From contig NC_013171.1 in assembly GCF_000024105.1 (NCBI RefSeq), positions 434,001 through 498,000 on the forward strand: a stretch of 64,000 bases of DNA, read 5' to 3'. The position numbers and the translations under genes are program-made. The stretch comes from Anaerococcus prevotii DSM 20548. GTDB taxonomy: Bacteria; Bacillota; Clostridia; Tissierellales; Peptoniphilaceae. A model generated the notes under the pieces. The model was not told the DNA's origin. It saw only the letters and a program-made list of their open reading frames with translations, and ran no database searches. Positions 8,477 through 16,499 of the stretch are shown here, piece after piece. Position 1 is the first letter of the stretch; the number at the start of each line of letters is the position of its first letter.

Positions 8477-9242
8477 GATTTTAAGAATTGATCATATTAC
8501 AAAAATCTTCAAGGATTCCTCCCTGCTTTTTAGAAAAAAAGATAAAGTCGCCCTAGATGATGTAACTTTTGCTGTGAAGAAGGGCGAAATCTTTGGTCTT
8601 GTAGGAGAAAGCGGATCTGGTAAGACGACCCTATCAAATATTATCCTAAGGCTAGTCAAGGAAACTAGTGGGACTATTTACTTTAAGGATAAGGATATTA
8701 GTAAATTCACCAAGGAAGAGCTCAAAGACTATAGGAAAAATGTCCAAGTGGTCTTCCAAAATCCTTACCAAGCCCTTAATCCCAAAAAGACTATAGGATT
8801 TTCCCTAAGAGAAATCCTTAAAATCCACGACCTCTATGAGGACGGAGGAGAGGAGAAGATAAGGGAAATACTTGAAGAAATCGAGATGGAAGTTGACGTC
8901 CTAGACTATCTTCCTAGTAAGCTTTCTGGAGGACAGAAACAGAGGATTGCCATAGCTGCAGCCCTTCTTATAGATCCTGAATTTCTTATAATAGATGAGG
9001 GAGTAAGCGCACTTGATGTAAGTATCCAGGCCCAAATCCTAAATCTTATCAAAGAACTTCAAGAAATACACCAATTTACTACATTTTTCATATCCCACGA
9101 CCTTAATGTAATAGCATATCTATCAGATAGGATAGGGGTCCTCTACAATGGGAAATTGGTAGATCTCTTCAAGACAGAAGATATAGGAAAAGAAGAAAGG
9201 GCAGATTATACCAAGGAGCTTTTTAAGTCTATTAGAATTTAA
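8469..9242 (+). CDS. ABC transporter ATP-binding protein (DppF/OppF-like)
   Basis: Second ATPase of the importer, 257 residues from the chosen ATG at 8469. An in-frame ATG exists at 8457, but GGAGGA lies directly upstream of 8469 and would overlap the earlier one. The gene overlaps the end of the previous gene by 8 bases. Walker A GESGSGKT, Q-loop VFQNPYQALNP, signature LSGGQKQR, and Walker B LIIDEGVSALD are visible. The Walker B motif has Gly where most relatives have Pro (DEPVSALD), while the catalytic Glu is kept. The C-terminus is short and lacks the cysteine cluster of the sister ATPase, as is common for the F subunit. It is the last gene of the operon, before a bidirectional hairpin. 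Confidence 0.93.
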   Translation: MDEILRIDHITKIFKDSSLLFRKKDKVALDDVTFAVKKGEIFGLVGESGSGKTTLSNIILRLVKETSGTIYFKDKDISKFTKEELKDYRKNVQVVFQNPYQALNPKKTIGFSLREILKIHDLYEDGGEEKIREILEEIEMEVDVLDYLPSKLSGGQKQRIAIAAALLIDPEFLIIDEGVSALDVSIQAQILNLIKELQEIHQFTTFFISHDLNVIAYLSDRIGVLYNGKLVDLFKTEDIGKEERADYTKELFKSIRI

Positions 9243-9318
9243 GATAAGTAAAAACTATTCTATGAAAATAAGATAAATTTAATATTCTAGCTTTTTTAGA
9301 GATAAATAAGCAAAACAA

Positions 9319-9355
9319 AACGAGGTCTTAGGGATTTGTTTCTTAGGGCCTCGTT
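9319..9355. terminator. bidirectional terminator between the ABC operon and trpP
   Basis: Arms AACGAGG and CCTCGTT form a stem, extended by T-C/G-G positions, between convergent genes; A/T-rich flanks lie on both sides. Confidence 0.75.
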
Positions 9356-9362
9356 ATTCTCT

Positions 9363-9857
9363 TCAAATCATTTTTTCTATTTTCTTGTAAGCATTCATAA
9401 GTATCAATCCAAAAATCGAATTAACTACCATAGCTACGAGAACTACTGGAAGGGATGGGAGAAATAGATTCATTTGTTTAGTAATCCCTAAGGCTAGAAG
9501 CAAAAATAATACTCCACTTACTAGGGTGCCGAAGGCGTAGATAAAGATTATTTGATATTTGTTTAAATCTTTGCCAAATTTTTGAATTAAAATAAATATC
9601 ACAATAGCAACTATAATTTTCTCTATAAAATTTGGTATTTGTCCGCCTGGAAAGCTTGTTGTAAGAGCGCTCATTATCCCACCCGCTACTCCAATAAGGA
9701 TAGCCTCCTTGATATCACCTGCTATGATAAGGGATATAAACATCATGGACAAGAGAAAGTCAGGTTTTACTCCTCCAAAGATTGGTGGAACCAAAAAGTG
9801 CATCACAAGTCCAAGTGCCATAAATATTGCCGATATAGTTAAGTTTCTAGTTTTCAT
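9363..9857 (-). CDS. trpP: tryptophan transporter TrpP
   Basis: A 164-residue integral membrane protein with about five helices. It shows TrpP/YhaG features: HFLVPPIFGGVKPDFLLSMM, GVAGGIMSALTTSFPGGQIPN and a C-terminal VVNSIFGLILMNAYKK. TrpP is a small tryptophan uptake protein of Firmicutes, probably the substrate-specific part of an energy-coupling-like system. The identification is strongly supported by its leader, which is a T-box with a tryptophan (UGG) specifier, so the gene should be expressed when uncharged tRNA-Trp builds up. AGGAGGA lies 5 bases before ATG. Confidence 0.9.
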   Translation of the reverse strand: MKTRNLTISAIFMALGLVMHFLVPPIFGGVKPDFLLSMMFISLIIAGDIKEAILIGVAGGIMSALTTSFPGGQIPNFIEKIIVAIVIFILIQKFGKDLNKYQIIFIYAFGTLVSGVLFLLLALGITKQMNLFLPSLPVVLVAMVVNSIFGLILMNAYKKIEKMI

Positions 9858-9869
9858 AATTTCCTCCTA

Positions 9870-10111
9870 ATAAAAAAAGCCCGCTCCATATAGGAGCGAG
9901 CATAGGCCCACGGTGCCATCCTTCTTGCCTTACTAAGGCGCTTTAGATACATACATATCCTATCCCTGTAAGGTGGGAAGACCCGCCGGCTACTAGATTC
10001 ACCATTGATCTGATAGATCCATTCACAAGTTAAAATCCAGAAATTCTCATCAACCATTTCCTTTCTGTAGGTCTTTTAATCTTCTTACTACTTCTATCTA
10101 CGATTATTATT
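9870..10111 (-). promoter_or_regulatory. T-box leader (Trp specifier) of trpP
   Basis: On the minus strand the leader carries, in order: the stem I base GATAG/CTATC, an AGTA loop-E element, GAA-UGG-A where UGG (10019-10021) is the likely Trp specifier, the T-box sequence AAGGATGGCACCGTGGG (9907-9923), and the terminator stem GCTCGCTCC/GGAGCGGGC with a T run (9872-9901). The T-box bulge pairs with the acceptor end of uncharged tRNA to prevent termination. The specifier choice is an inference from position and from the downstream trpP. Confidence 0.9.
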
Positions 10112-10117
10112 GTTATA

Positions 10118-10146
10118 ATTATAAATCCATTTGAAACTTTTGTCAA
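10118..10146 (-). promoter_or_regulatory. consensus sigma-A promoter of the T-box/trpP unit
   Basis: TTGACA (10141-10146), 17-base spacer and TATAAT (10118-10123) on the minus strand, a perfect match to consensus. Start predicted near 10111. It lies within 6 bases of the end of the upstream purine permease gene. Confidence 0.9.
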
Positions 10147-10151
10147 GTATT

Positions 10152-11465
10152 TTAGAAAAGTGGCAATAGATATCTTAGGATAAATACTATAGAAAGTACA
10201 TAAACTAGTGGTGATACTTCCTTGCCCTTTCCTGTTAGAAGCTTAATTAGTGCATAAGAGATCATTCCAAATGATATACCTTCAGCTATAGAATAAGTTA
10301 GTGGCATCATTAAGATTGTCATGAAGGCTGGGAAGGCTTCTGATATATCTGAGAAGTCTATATCCACAACTGTTGTAATCATGAATAGTCCCACTGTAAC
10401 TAAGGCTGCTGCTGTAGCTGAAGCTGGTATTATTGAAAATACTGGAAAGAAGAAGGCTGCTATTACGAAGCATGCTGCTGTAGCAAGGGCTGTAAGACCT
10501 GTTCTTCCACCTTCTGCAACTCCTGATGATGATTCAACGAAAGTTGTTACTGTACTTGTTCCAACCATAGAACCTAGTGTAGTTCCTATAGCATCTGATA
10601 AAAGTGCCTTTTTAATCTCTGGTAAGTTTCCATTCTCATCGAGCATATCTGCCTTAGTAGCAACTCCTGTAAGTGTTCCTAGAGTGTCGAAAATATCGAC
10701 AAAGAGGAAGGAGAAGAGTACTGAGAACATTTCAAGTGAGAATACATTTGAAAAGTCTAGCTTAAAAAATACTGGTTCAATTGTTGGAGGTAGACTTACT
10801 ATATGAGAGTCAGGAAAGTGGGTTACGCCGAGGATTAGTGAGAGAATTGTAGATACTAAGATTCCCCATAACAAGGCTCCCTTAACATTTCTTGCTGTAA
10901 GAACTACCATTATGATAAGTGCAAAGAAAAAGATAAATCCATTTGCATTAGTTAACTCTCCAAGAGATAGTGAGATTTCGCCAACCTTTAGGATTCCTGC
11001 ATTTAGTAGACCGATTTCTGCGATAAATAAACCGATACCTACTGACACTGCCTTTTTGAGATTGATAGGAATTGAGTTAAAGATAGCTTCTCTGAGACCT
11101 ACGAAAGATAAAAGTAAGAATATGATACCTTCTAAAAATACTGCTGTAAGTGCAAATTGCCAAGTTTTTCCCATTTGCATAACAACTGTGTAGGTAAAGA
11201 AAGCATTAAGCCCCATACCAGCTGACATACCAAATGGAAGATTTGCATAAAAAGCCATAAATAGCATTGCTACCACGCTTGCGATGATAGTGCCTGTAAA
11301 AACTGCCCCGTAATCCATGCCGGATTCTGATAGAATCTGAGGATTTACTGCTAGAATATATGACATGGTCATAAATGTAGTAATACCTGCCATTATTTCT
11401 GTTCTAGTGTCTGTACCATGCTTTTTTAGTTTAAAAGCTTTTTCGAAAAATGAATTTTCTGCCAT
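10152..11465 (-). CDS. NCS2 family purine permease (guanine/hypoxanthine, PbuG/AzgA-like)
   Basis: A 437-residue membrane transporter with about 12-14 helices. AzgA-type NCS2 features include TEIMAGITTFMTMSYILAVNP at the start, NLPFGMSAGMGLNAFFTY, the LFVDIFDTLGTLTGVA block and the SSSGVAEGGRTGLTAL motif. Family members import guanine, hypoxanthine or adenine with protons. No purine riboswitch is visible in the short 113-base divergent spacer shared with the CNNM gene. There is a good AGGGAGG before ATG. No terminator separates its end from the trpP promoter, so read-through into the T-box unit is possible. Confidence 0.92.
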   Translation of the reverse strand: MAENSFFEKAFKLKKHGTDTRTEIMAGITTFMTMSYILAVNPQILSESGMDYGAVFTGTIIASVVAMLFMAFYANLPFGMSAGMGLNAFFTYTVVMQMGKTWQFALTAVFLEGIIFLLLSFVGLREAIFNSIPINLKKAVSVGIGLFIAEIGLLNAGILKVGEISLSLGELTNANGFIFFFALIIMVVLTARNVKGALLWGILVSTILSLILGVTHFPDSHIVSLPPTIEPVFFKLDFSNVFSLEMFSVLFSFLFVDIFDTLGTLTGVATKADMLDENGNLPEIKKALLSDAIGTTLGSMVGTSTVTTFVESSSGVAEGGRTGLTALATAACFVIAAFFFPVFSIIPASATAAALVTVGLFMITTVVDIDFSDISEAFPAFMTILMMPLTYSIAEGISFGMISYALIKLLTGKGKEVSPLVYVLSIVFILRYLLPLF

Positions 11466-11578
11466 TTTTTCCTCCCTTATTTATGATACACATTTATTAT
11501 ATACTTAAATCTTATAAATTCATATCTTTCCCTTTTAATTTAATAAAATCTAGCTTATAATATAAGAAGGAGGACGTT

Positions 11579-12823
11579 TTGACGACTATCAATATAATTC
11601 AGCTGATTCTCATAATTATGGGAGTAATGTTTTCGGCATTTTTCTCCTCATCAGAAACAGCCCTTACAAGTATTAATACATTTAAAATCAGACAAATGGA
11701 AAAAAACGGAGTTAAAAACTCCCATATACTTAAAAAATTAGTAGATAATATCACCAAGGTACTTACTACCATCCTTATTGGGAATAATATAGTAAATATT
11801 GTAACGACTACCATAGCGACCATATTTTTTACAGATGTTTTCGGTCCTAAGGGTGCTGTGATTTCACCTATAATTTTAACAATAGTTGTACTGATTTTTG
11901 GAGAAGTAACTCCCAAAAATATAGCTACATCAAACCCGGAAAGATTATCCCTAAAGGTTGCTAAGCCTATTAGGTTTTTAAATATAATACTTACTCCCTT
12001 ATCCTTTATCCTAGGTCTTATTACAAATTCAATTGGAAAACTTTTTATAAGCGATAGCACGGATAATGATAGGGTAACAGAAGAAGACTTAAAGACTATA
12101 GTTGATGTGTCAGAAGAGCAGGGAGTAATCAATAACGAAGAAAGTGAAATGATAAATAACGTCTTCGAATTCGGTAACTCCGACGTTTCAGATATCATGA
12201 CAGCAAGGACCAATATGGAAGCTATACCAGTAGACCTTCCTATTGATGAACTGAAGGCCTTTCTTAAAAGCTCCAACCATTCTAGAATTCCAGTTTACGG
12301 GAGAAATATAGACAATGTCCTAGGAATCCTACATATGAAAGATTTAGTCAGTCATATGGTTCAGGAAAATGACATAAAGTTAATCGATTGTATAAGGCCT
12401 GCCTATTATGTCTACGACAATATGCACATCTTTGACCTCTTTACTACTATGAGGGGGGAGAATCTCTCCCTTGCTATTGTAATCGATGAATACGGCGGAA
12501 CAAGCGGCCTTGTAACCATAGAAGATATAGTAGAAGAGCTTGTAGGAGAGATCGATGACGAATATGATTCGGCCTATGAGACAATCTATAAGATAAATGA
12601 CAAGGAATATTTGGTCAATCCTTCAATCCACTTAAATGATTTCAACGACTATTTTGATACGGATCTAGAGGAGATCAAAAACGACTCTATAGGAGGTTTT
12701 GTGATTGATAAGCTTTCTAGGATTCCTAATAAGGGGGATTCTATCAAAATTAACAATATGACTATCACAGTCCTTCAAGTCGATAGATATAAAATCGAGA
12801 TGCTCAAAGTAAATTTTATATAA
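11579..12823 (+). CDS. hemolysin-family CNNM/CBS/CorC membrane protein
   Basis: A 414-residue protein with DUF21 (CNNM) helices over residues ~1-190, a CBS pair (~200-320) and a C-terminal CorC_HlyC domain (~330-412). Visible markers are SSETALTSIN, VFGEVTPKNIA, a DIMTAR start to the CBS pair, and EYGGTSGLVTIEDIVEELVGEI. Relatives are implicated in magnesium or other divalent-cation export or homeostasis; the name hemolysin is historical. The start is a TTG: AAGGAGGA lies 5 bases before it and no better start exists. A TATAAT sits just upstream, giving a very short leader. It is followed after 10 bases by the pyrophosphatase, probably as an operon. Confidence 0.9.
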   Translation: MTTINIIQLILIIMGVMFSAFFSSSETALTSINTFKIRQMEKNGVKNSHILKKLVDNITKVLTTILIGNNIVNIVTTTIATIFFTDVFGPKGAVISPIILTIVVLIFGEVTPKNIATSNPERLSLKVAKPIRFLNIILTPLSFILGLITNSIGKLFISDSTDNDRVTEEDLKTIVDVSEEQGVINNEESEMINNVFEFGNSDVSDIMTARTNMEAIPVDLPIDELKAFLKSSNHSRIPVYGRNIDNVLGILHMKDLVSHMVQENDIKLIDCIRPAYYVYDNMHIFDLFTTMRGENLSLAIVIDEYGGTSGLVTIEDIVEELVGEIDDEYDSAYETIYKINDKEYLVNPSIHLNDFNDYFDTDLEEIKNDSIGGFVIDKLSRIPNKGDSIKINNMTITVLQVDRYKIEMLKVNFI

Positions 12824-12833
12824 AGGAGTTATT

Positions 12834-14486
12834 ATGAGAGATGTAGTTTATATCACAGGCCATAAGAATCCAGACACAGATTCTATAATGAGCGCTCTAG
12901 CCTATGCGGACCTTAAAAACAGACTCGGAGAAGTCAAGGCGATTCCAATCAGACTCGGTAAGCTCAATCCAGAAAGTAAGTTCGTCCTAGACTACTTTGG
13001 CCTAGAGCCACCAAAGCTAAAGGAATCTATCAAGCTTCAAGTCAAAGACCTCGACATAGATAAGGGAAATATCATAGACCCTTCCATTGCCATAAGGTCT
13101 GCCTGGGAAATCTTCCAAAAGGGAGATGCCAATTCTCTTTCTGTTGTCGACGCCAATGGAAAAATTGCAGGAATAGCCTCCCTATCTAACATAACCCGTG
13201 CCTATATGGACGTTTGGGATGACAAGATTTTGGGAAGGAGTAAGACTCCAATCGATAATATAATAGACGTACTTGCCGCCAAAATCATCAACTTACCAGA
13301 AAATCCAAGGGCCTATGATGGGAAGATGACTGTCTTTGCCATGAATGATGAGGATGGAGAGACTTTGGATGAAGTTTTCCTCGAAGGAGATATTATTATC
13401 TCAGGTAACAGGGACGATTATTATGAATATATCCTAAATAAGAAAATCTCCCTCCTAATCCTAACCCATGGGGCAGAGATGAATGAGGACATGGTAGAGC
13501 TTGCAAGGAAAAATGATGTCACAGTCCTATCTACCGAATATAATTCCTTCATGACAGCGAGACTTCTTCCAATGACTATTCCGGTTAGCCACGTGATGAC
13601 TACAGATAATCTAATTTATTTTACTGAGGATGATAATTTAGATACAGTAAGAGATGCCATGGCTAAGTCAAGATTTAGATCATATCCAGTAGTGGACTCA
13701 ACAAAAAGAGTCGTAGGATCTGTATCAAGATACCATCTTATCTCATCTGATAAGAAAAAATTGATCCTAGTAGACCACAACGAGAGAAACCAATCAATCG
13801 ACGACATAGAAGAAGCAGAAATCCAAGAGATAATCGACCACCACAGGGTAGCCAATATCTTAACTACAGGGCCAGTATTCTTTAGGGCAGAGCCAGTAGG
13901 ATCAACTGCAACCATAATATCCGAGATGTATCTAGAAAGTGGAATCAGACCAAGCAAGGAAATCGCAGGGATTCTTTGTGCAGCAATGATATCAGATACC
14001 CTCTTGTTTAGGTCTCCAACAACTACAGATATTGACAGGAGAATCCTAGATAGGATGAGCAAGATTGCAGACCTTAACCCAGAAGAATTTGCTGATAAGA
14101 TGTTTAGGGCAGCAACTTCCTTAAAGGGAAAATCTGCAAGTGATTTGGTAGAAGGAGATGTAAAGACCTTTAATATCGGCGGAGAAGACTTCAGGGTCGG
14201 CCAAGTTATGACCATGAACCCAGAAGAGCTACTTCCAATTATGGATGAGCTAAAAGACTTGATGGATAAGAAAATCAAATCCAAAAACGAATCAACCTTC
14301 GTCCTAGTTCTTACAGATATCTTCAACGAAAGAAGTGAGCTTCTTGTAGTAGGAGAACATTTCGATTCTATAAAAGAGGAGTTTGGCGAAATCACAGACA
14401 AGGGTACCATCAACGCACCAGGTGTCCTAAGTCGTAAAAAACAAGTAATACCAAGAATAACAGCAGCTGTAATGGCTGATAGATAG
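12834..14486 (+). CDS. ppaC: manganese-dependent inorganic pyrophosphatase with CBS-DRTGG regulatory insert
   Basis: A 550-residue family II (DHH) pyrophosphatase that hydrolyses PPi to phosphate in the cytoplasm. The DHH domain starts with GHKNPDTDS (metal ligands) and continues after a long insert with DHHRVAN and SDTLLFRSPTTTDID; the DHHA2 domain is C-terminal. The insert (residues ~70-310) has CBS motifs flanking a DRTGG domain, as in clostridial CBS-PPases where AMP/ADP inhibit and ATP or diadenosine polyphosphates activate. The regulatory ligand here is family knowledge only. AAGGAG precedes ATG by 5 bases. A strong hairpin terminator follows. Confidence 0.95.
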   Translation: MRDVVYITGHKNPDTDSIMSALAYADLKNRLGEVKAIPIRLGKLNPESKFVLDYFGLEPPKLKESIKLQVKDLDIDKGNIIDPSIAIRSAWEIFQKGDANSLSVVDANGKIAGIASLSNITRAYMDVWDDKILGRSKTPIDNIIDVLAAKIINLPENPRAYDGKMTVFAMNDEDGETLDEVFLEGDIIISGNRDDYYEYILNKKISLLILTHGAEMNEDMVELARKNDVTVLSTEYNSFMTARLLPMTIPVSHVMTTDNLIYFTEDDNLDTVRDAMAKSRFRSYPVVDSTKRVVGSVSRYHLISSDKKKLILVDHNERNQSIDDIEEAEIQEIIDHHRVANILTTGPVFFRAEPVGSTATIISEMYLESGIRPSKEIAGILCAAMISDTLLFRSPTTTDIDRRILDRMSKIADLNPEEFADKMFRAATSLKGKSASDLVEGDVKTFNIGGEDFRVGQVMTMNPEELLPIMDELKDLMDKKIKSKNESTFVLVLTDIFNERSELLVVGEHFDSIKEEFGEITDKGTINAPGVLSRKKQVIPRITAAVMADR

Positions 14487-14492
14487 AGATAT

Positions 14493-14532
14493 CCTAGGCT
14501 TATTTTCACTAGATAGTAGGCCTAGGTTTTTT
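14493..14532 (+). terminator. terminator after ppaC
   Basis: Perfect CCTAGGC/GCCTAGG arms with six T residues. The T run covers an in-frame TTG of the next gene, arguing that translation starts later, at 14543. Confidence 0.9.
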
Positions 14533-14542
14533 GCGAGGAAAA

Positions 14543-15058
14543 ATGGAAATATTAGACTTATATGATGAAAATAGGATAAAGACAGGAAAGACCTACGTAA
14601 GAGGGGAGAAGATGCCTGAAAATACCTTTAGGTTAATAGTCCATCTATTGATTTTTGATGATTGTGGCAATCTTCTCATCCAGAAAAGACAAAAGACAAA
14701 GTCTATGGCAAACTTATGGGATATCACTTGTGGAGGAGCAGCAAGCACTGGTGAGACTAGCAAGGAAGCTATAGCTAGAGAGCTTAGAGAAGAGTTAGGT
14801 ATTAAGTTAGATTTTACAAATATTAGGCCAATTATCACAGCCAACTTCAAATACGGCTTTGATGATTTCTATCTGGTGAGGAAAAATATTAATATTGATG
14901 AAGTAAAGCTTCAGGAAGAAGAAGTAGCTGCTTGTAAGTGGGCAAGTTTTGATGAAGTGATCGATCTTATGGAAAGGGAGAGATTTGTAAGATACAAGAA
15001 AAACTTTATTAAGCTTCTCTTTGACTTAAATTCCGATATGAGAGTAGTAGAAATCTAG
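14543..15058 (+). CDS. NUDIX hydrolase
   Basis: A 171-residue protein from the chosen ATG (GAGGA just upstream; the TTG at 14531 lies inside the terminator T run). It carries a complete Nudix box: GGAASTGETSKEAIA followed by RELREELGI, with the metal-binding Glu residues intact. The overall pattern (LIQKRQKTKSMANLWDITCGG before the box) resembles the IPP isomerase/YfcD-like branch that acts on diphosphate-linked substrates, but the substrate is not evident. It may be transcribed by read-through of the ppaC terminator or from an unseen promoter. Confidence 0.88.
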   Translation: MEILDLYDENRIKTGKTYVRGEKMPENTFRLIVHLLIFDDCGNLLIQKRQKTKSMANLWDITCGGAASTGETSKEAIARELREELGIKLDFTNIRPIITANFKYGFDDFYLVRKNINIDEVKLQEEEVAACKWASFDEVIDLMERERFVRYKKNFIKLLFDLNSDMRVVEI

Positions 15059-15139
15059 GAAAATTAAGAGAAAATTCGCTCACAAATTGCAAAGTAAATA
15101 TATTATGTGATATATTTATAAGAAGAAAAGGAGGAACAT

Positions 15140-16369
15140 ATGTCAGAGAAGAAAGTTAAAAAGAAATCGAAGCTTACCAGAAACATACTGATTGCACTAG
15201 TTTCGGCGATTATTCTGGGTCTTCTTTTACAAAGCAAGGCAGAGATTTTAAATGAGTATATCAAACCATTCGGTGATATATTTCTTAACCTAATCAAATT
15301 TATAGTAACACCTATCGTATTTTTCTCAATAATTGGAGGAATTGTCTCCATGAAAGATATCAAAAAGGTCGGAGAAGTCGGAATTTTTACCATAATTTAT
15401 TATTTTCTTACCACATCCTGTGCCATAGTTATAGGACTTGGCTTTGCTAACATCTTTAAGAGAGTATTTCCAGTAATAGCAACTACTAACCTGGAGTTTG
15501 AAGTCGGGGAGAAAGTTTCCTTTATGGATACCCTAGTAAACATCTTTCCTAAAAATTTCCTAACACCAATGGTAGAGGCCAACATGCTCCAGATAATAGT
15601 AGGGGCAATGATAGTTGGTTTTTCCATCTTACTTATCAAAAAGGAAAGCCAAGATAAGGCCATAGGAGCAGTTGAAGTCCTAAATGATATCTTTATGAAG
15701 GCAATGGAGTTAATCCTAAGCCTATCTCCAATAGGAGTATTTTGCTTACTAGTTCCAGTAATAGCAGAAAATGGAGCAATGATTATAGGATCTCTCGCAT
15801 CAGTATTGCTTGTAGCCTATCTAGCCTACGCCCTACACGGCCTTGTAGTCTACTCATTTACTATAAAGACCTTGGCTAAAATAAGTCCTATACAATTCTT
15901 CAAGGGCATGGCACCAGCTATAATGTTTGCCTTCTCATCAGCATCTTCAGTAGGAACTATTCCAATCAACATCAAATGCTGTGAAGAGCTTGGAGCAGAT
16001 CATGACGTAACAAGCTTCGTCCTACCCTTAGGAGCTACCATAAACATGGACGGAACAGCAATCTATCAGGGAGTGTGCGCAGTCTTTATCGCTTCTTGTT
16101 ATGGGATCGACCTAACACTTGGCCAAATGGTAAATATAGTTCTTACAGCAACACTCGCGTCCATAGGAACAGCAGGAGTTCCAGGAAGCGGAATGATAAT
16201 GCTTGCCATGGTCCTTCAATCAGTAGGTCTTCCTGTAGAAGGAATCGCCCTAGTAGCAGGAATCGATAGGATATTTGACATGGGAAGAACTACCCTAAAT
16301 ATTACAGGAGATGCAACTGCTGCTATAATAAATACAGAAAGACTTAGAAGAAAAGGGAAAATTGCATAA
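15140..16369 (+). CDS. dicarboxylate/amino acid:cation symporter (DAACS)
   Basis: A 409-residue secondary transporter of the glutamate/aspartate:cation symporter family, with eight helices and two re-entrant loops. The serine-rich hairpin (SSASSVGTIPINIKCCEELG), the PLGATINMDGTAIYQGV segment and GTAGVPGSGMIMLAMVLQ, plus IDRIFDMGRTTLNITGDA at the end, are all typical. It probably takes up glutamate, aspartate, serine or C4-dicarboxylates with sodium or protons. AGGAGGA lies 4 bases before ATG. It is a single gene with its own terminator. Confidence 0.92.
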   Translation: MSEKKVKKKSKLTRNILIALVSAIILGLLLQSKAEILNEYIKPFGDIFLNLIKFIVTPIVFFSIIGGIVSMKDIKKVGEVGIFTIIYYFLTTSCAIVIGLGFANIFKRVFPVIATTNLEFEVGEKVSFMDTLVNIFPKNFLTPMVEANMLQIIVGAMIVGFSILLIKKESQDKAIGAVEVLNDIFMKAMELILSLSPIGVFCLLVPVIAENGAMIIGSLASVLLVAYLAYALHGLVVYSFTIKTLAKISPIQFFKGMAPAIMFAFSSASSVGTIPINIKCCEELGADHDVTSFVLPLGATINMDGTAIYQGVCAVFIASCYGIDLTLGQMVNIVLTATLASIGTAGVPGSGMIMLAMVLQSVGLPVEGIALVAGIDRIFDMGRTTLNITGDATAAIINTERLRRKGKIA

Positions 16370-16376
16370 ATTAATT

Positions 16377-16408
16377 GAATCGCTGAGGCAACTTGGCGGT
16401 TCTTTTTA
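16377..16408 (+). terminator. terminator after the DAACS gene
   Basis: GAATCGC pairs with GCGGTTC (one G-U), followed by five T residues. Confidence 0.8.
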
Positions 16409-16420
16409 TATATAAAATAT

Positions 16421-16449
16421 TTGATTTTTCTTTAGGGATTTTATATAAT
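16421..16449 (+). promoter_or_regulatory. sigma-A promoter of the coiled-coil surface protein
   Basis: TTGATT (16421-16426), 17-base spacer, TATAAT (16444-16449); start predicted about 44 bases before the ATG. Confidence 0.7.
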
Positions 16450-16499
16450 TAAATTAACATAATACATCAATAAATTAAAGTGATTCAGGAGAGGATATT

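Noticed and set aside
9854-10057. 67-residue minus-strand frame upstream of trpP
   Set aside because: It lies inside the T-box leader; the bases are explained by stem I, the T-box sequence and the terminator.
11466-11578. Purine riboswitch before the NCS2 permease
   Set aside because: The 113-base divergent spacer is too short after allowing for both promoters and lacks the conserved purine aptamer loops.
11599-12276. 225-residue antisense frame opposite the CNNM gene
   Set aside because: Shadow of the CNNM/CBS gene; no ribosome-binding site or family motif.
13616-14509. 297-residue antisense frame opposite ppaC
   Set aside because: Shadow of a well-identified pyrophosphatase gene; the sense strand carries all family motifs.
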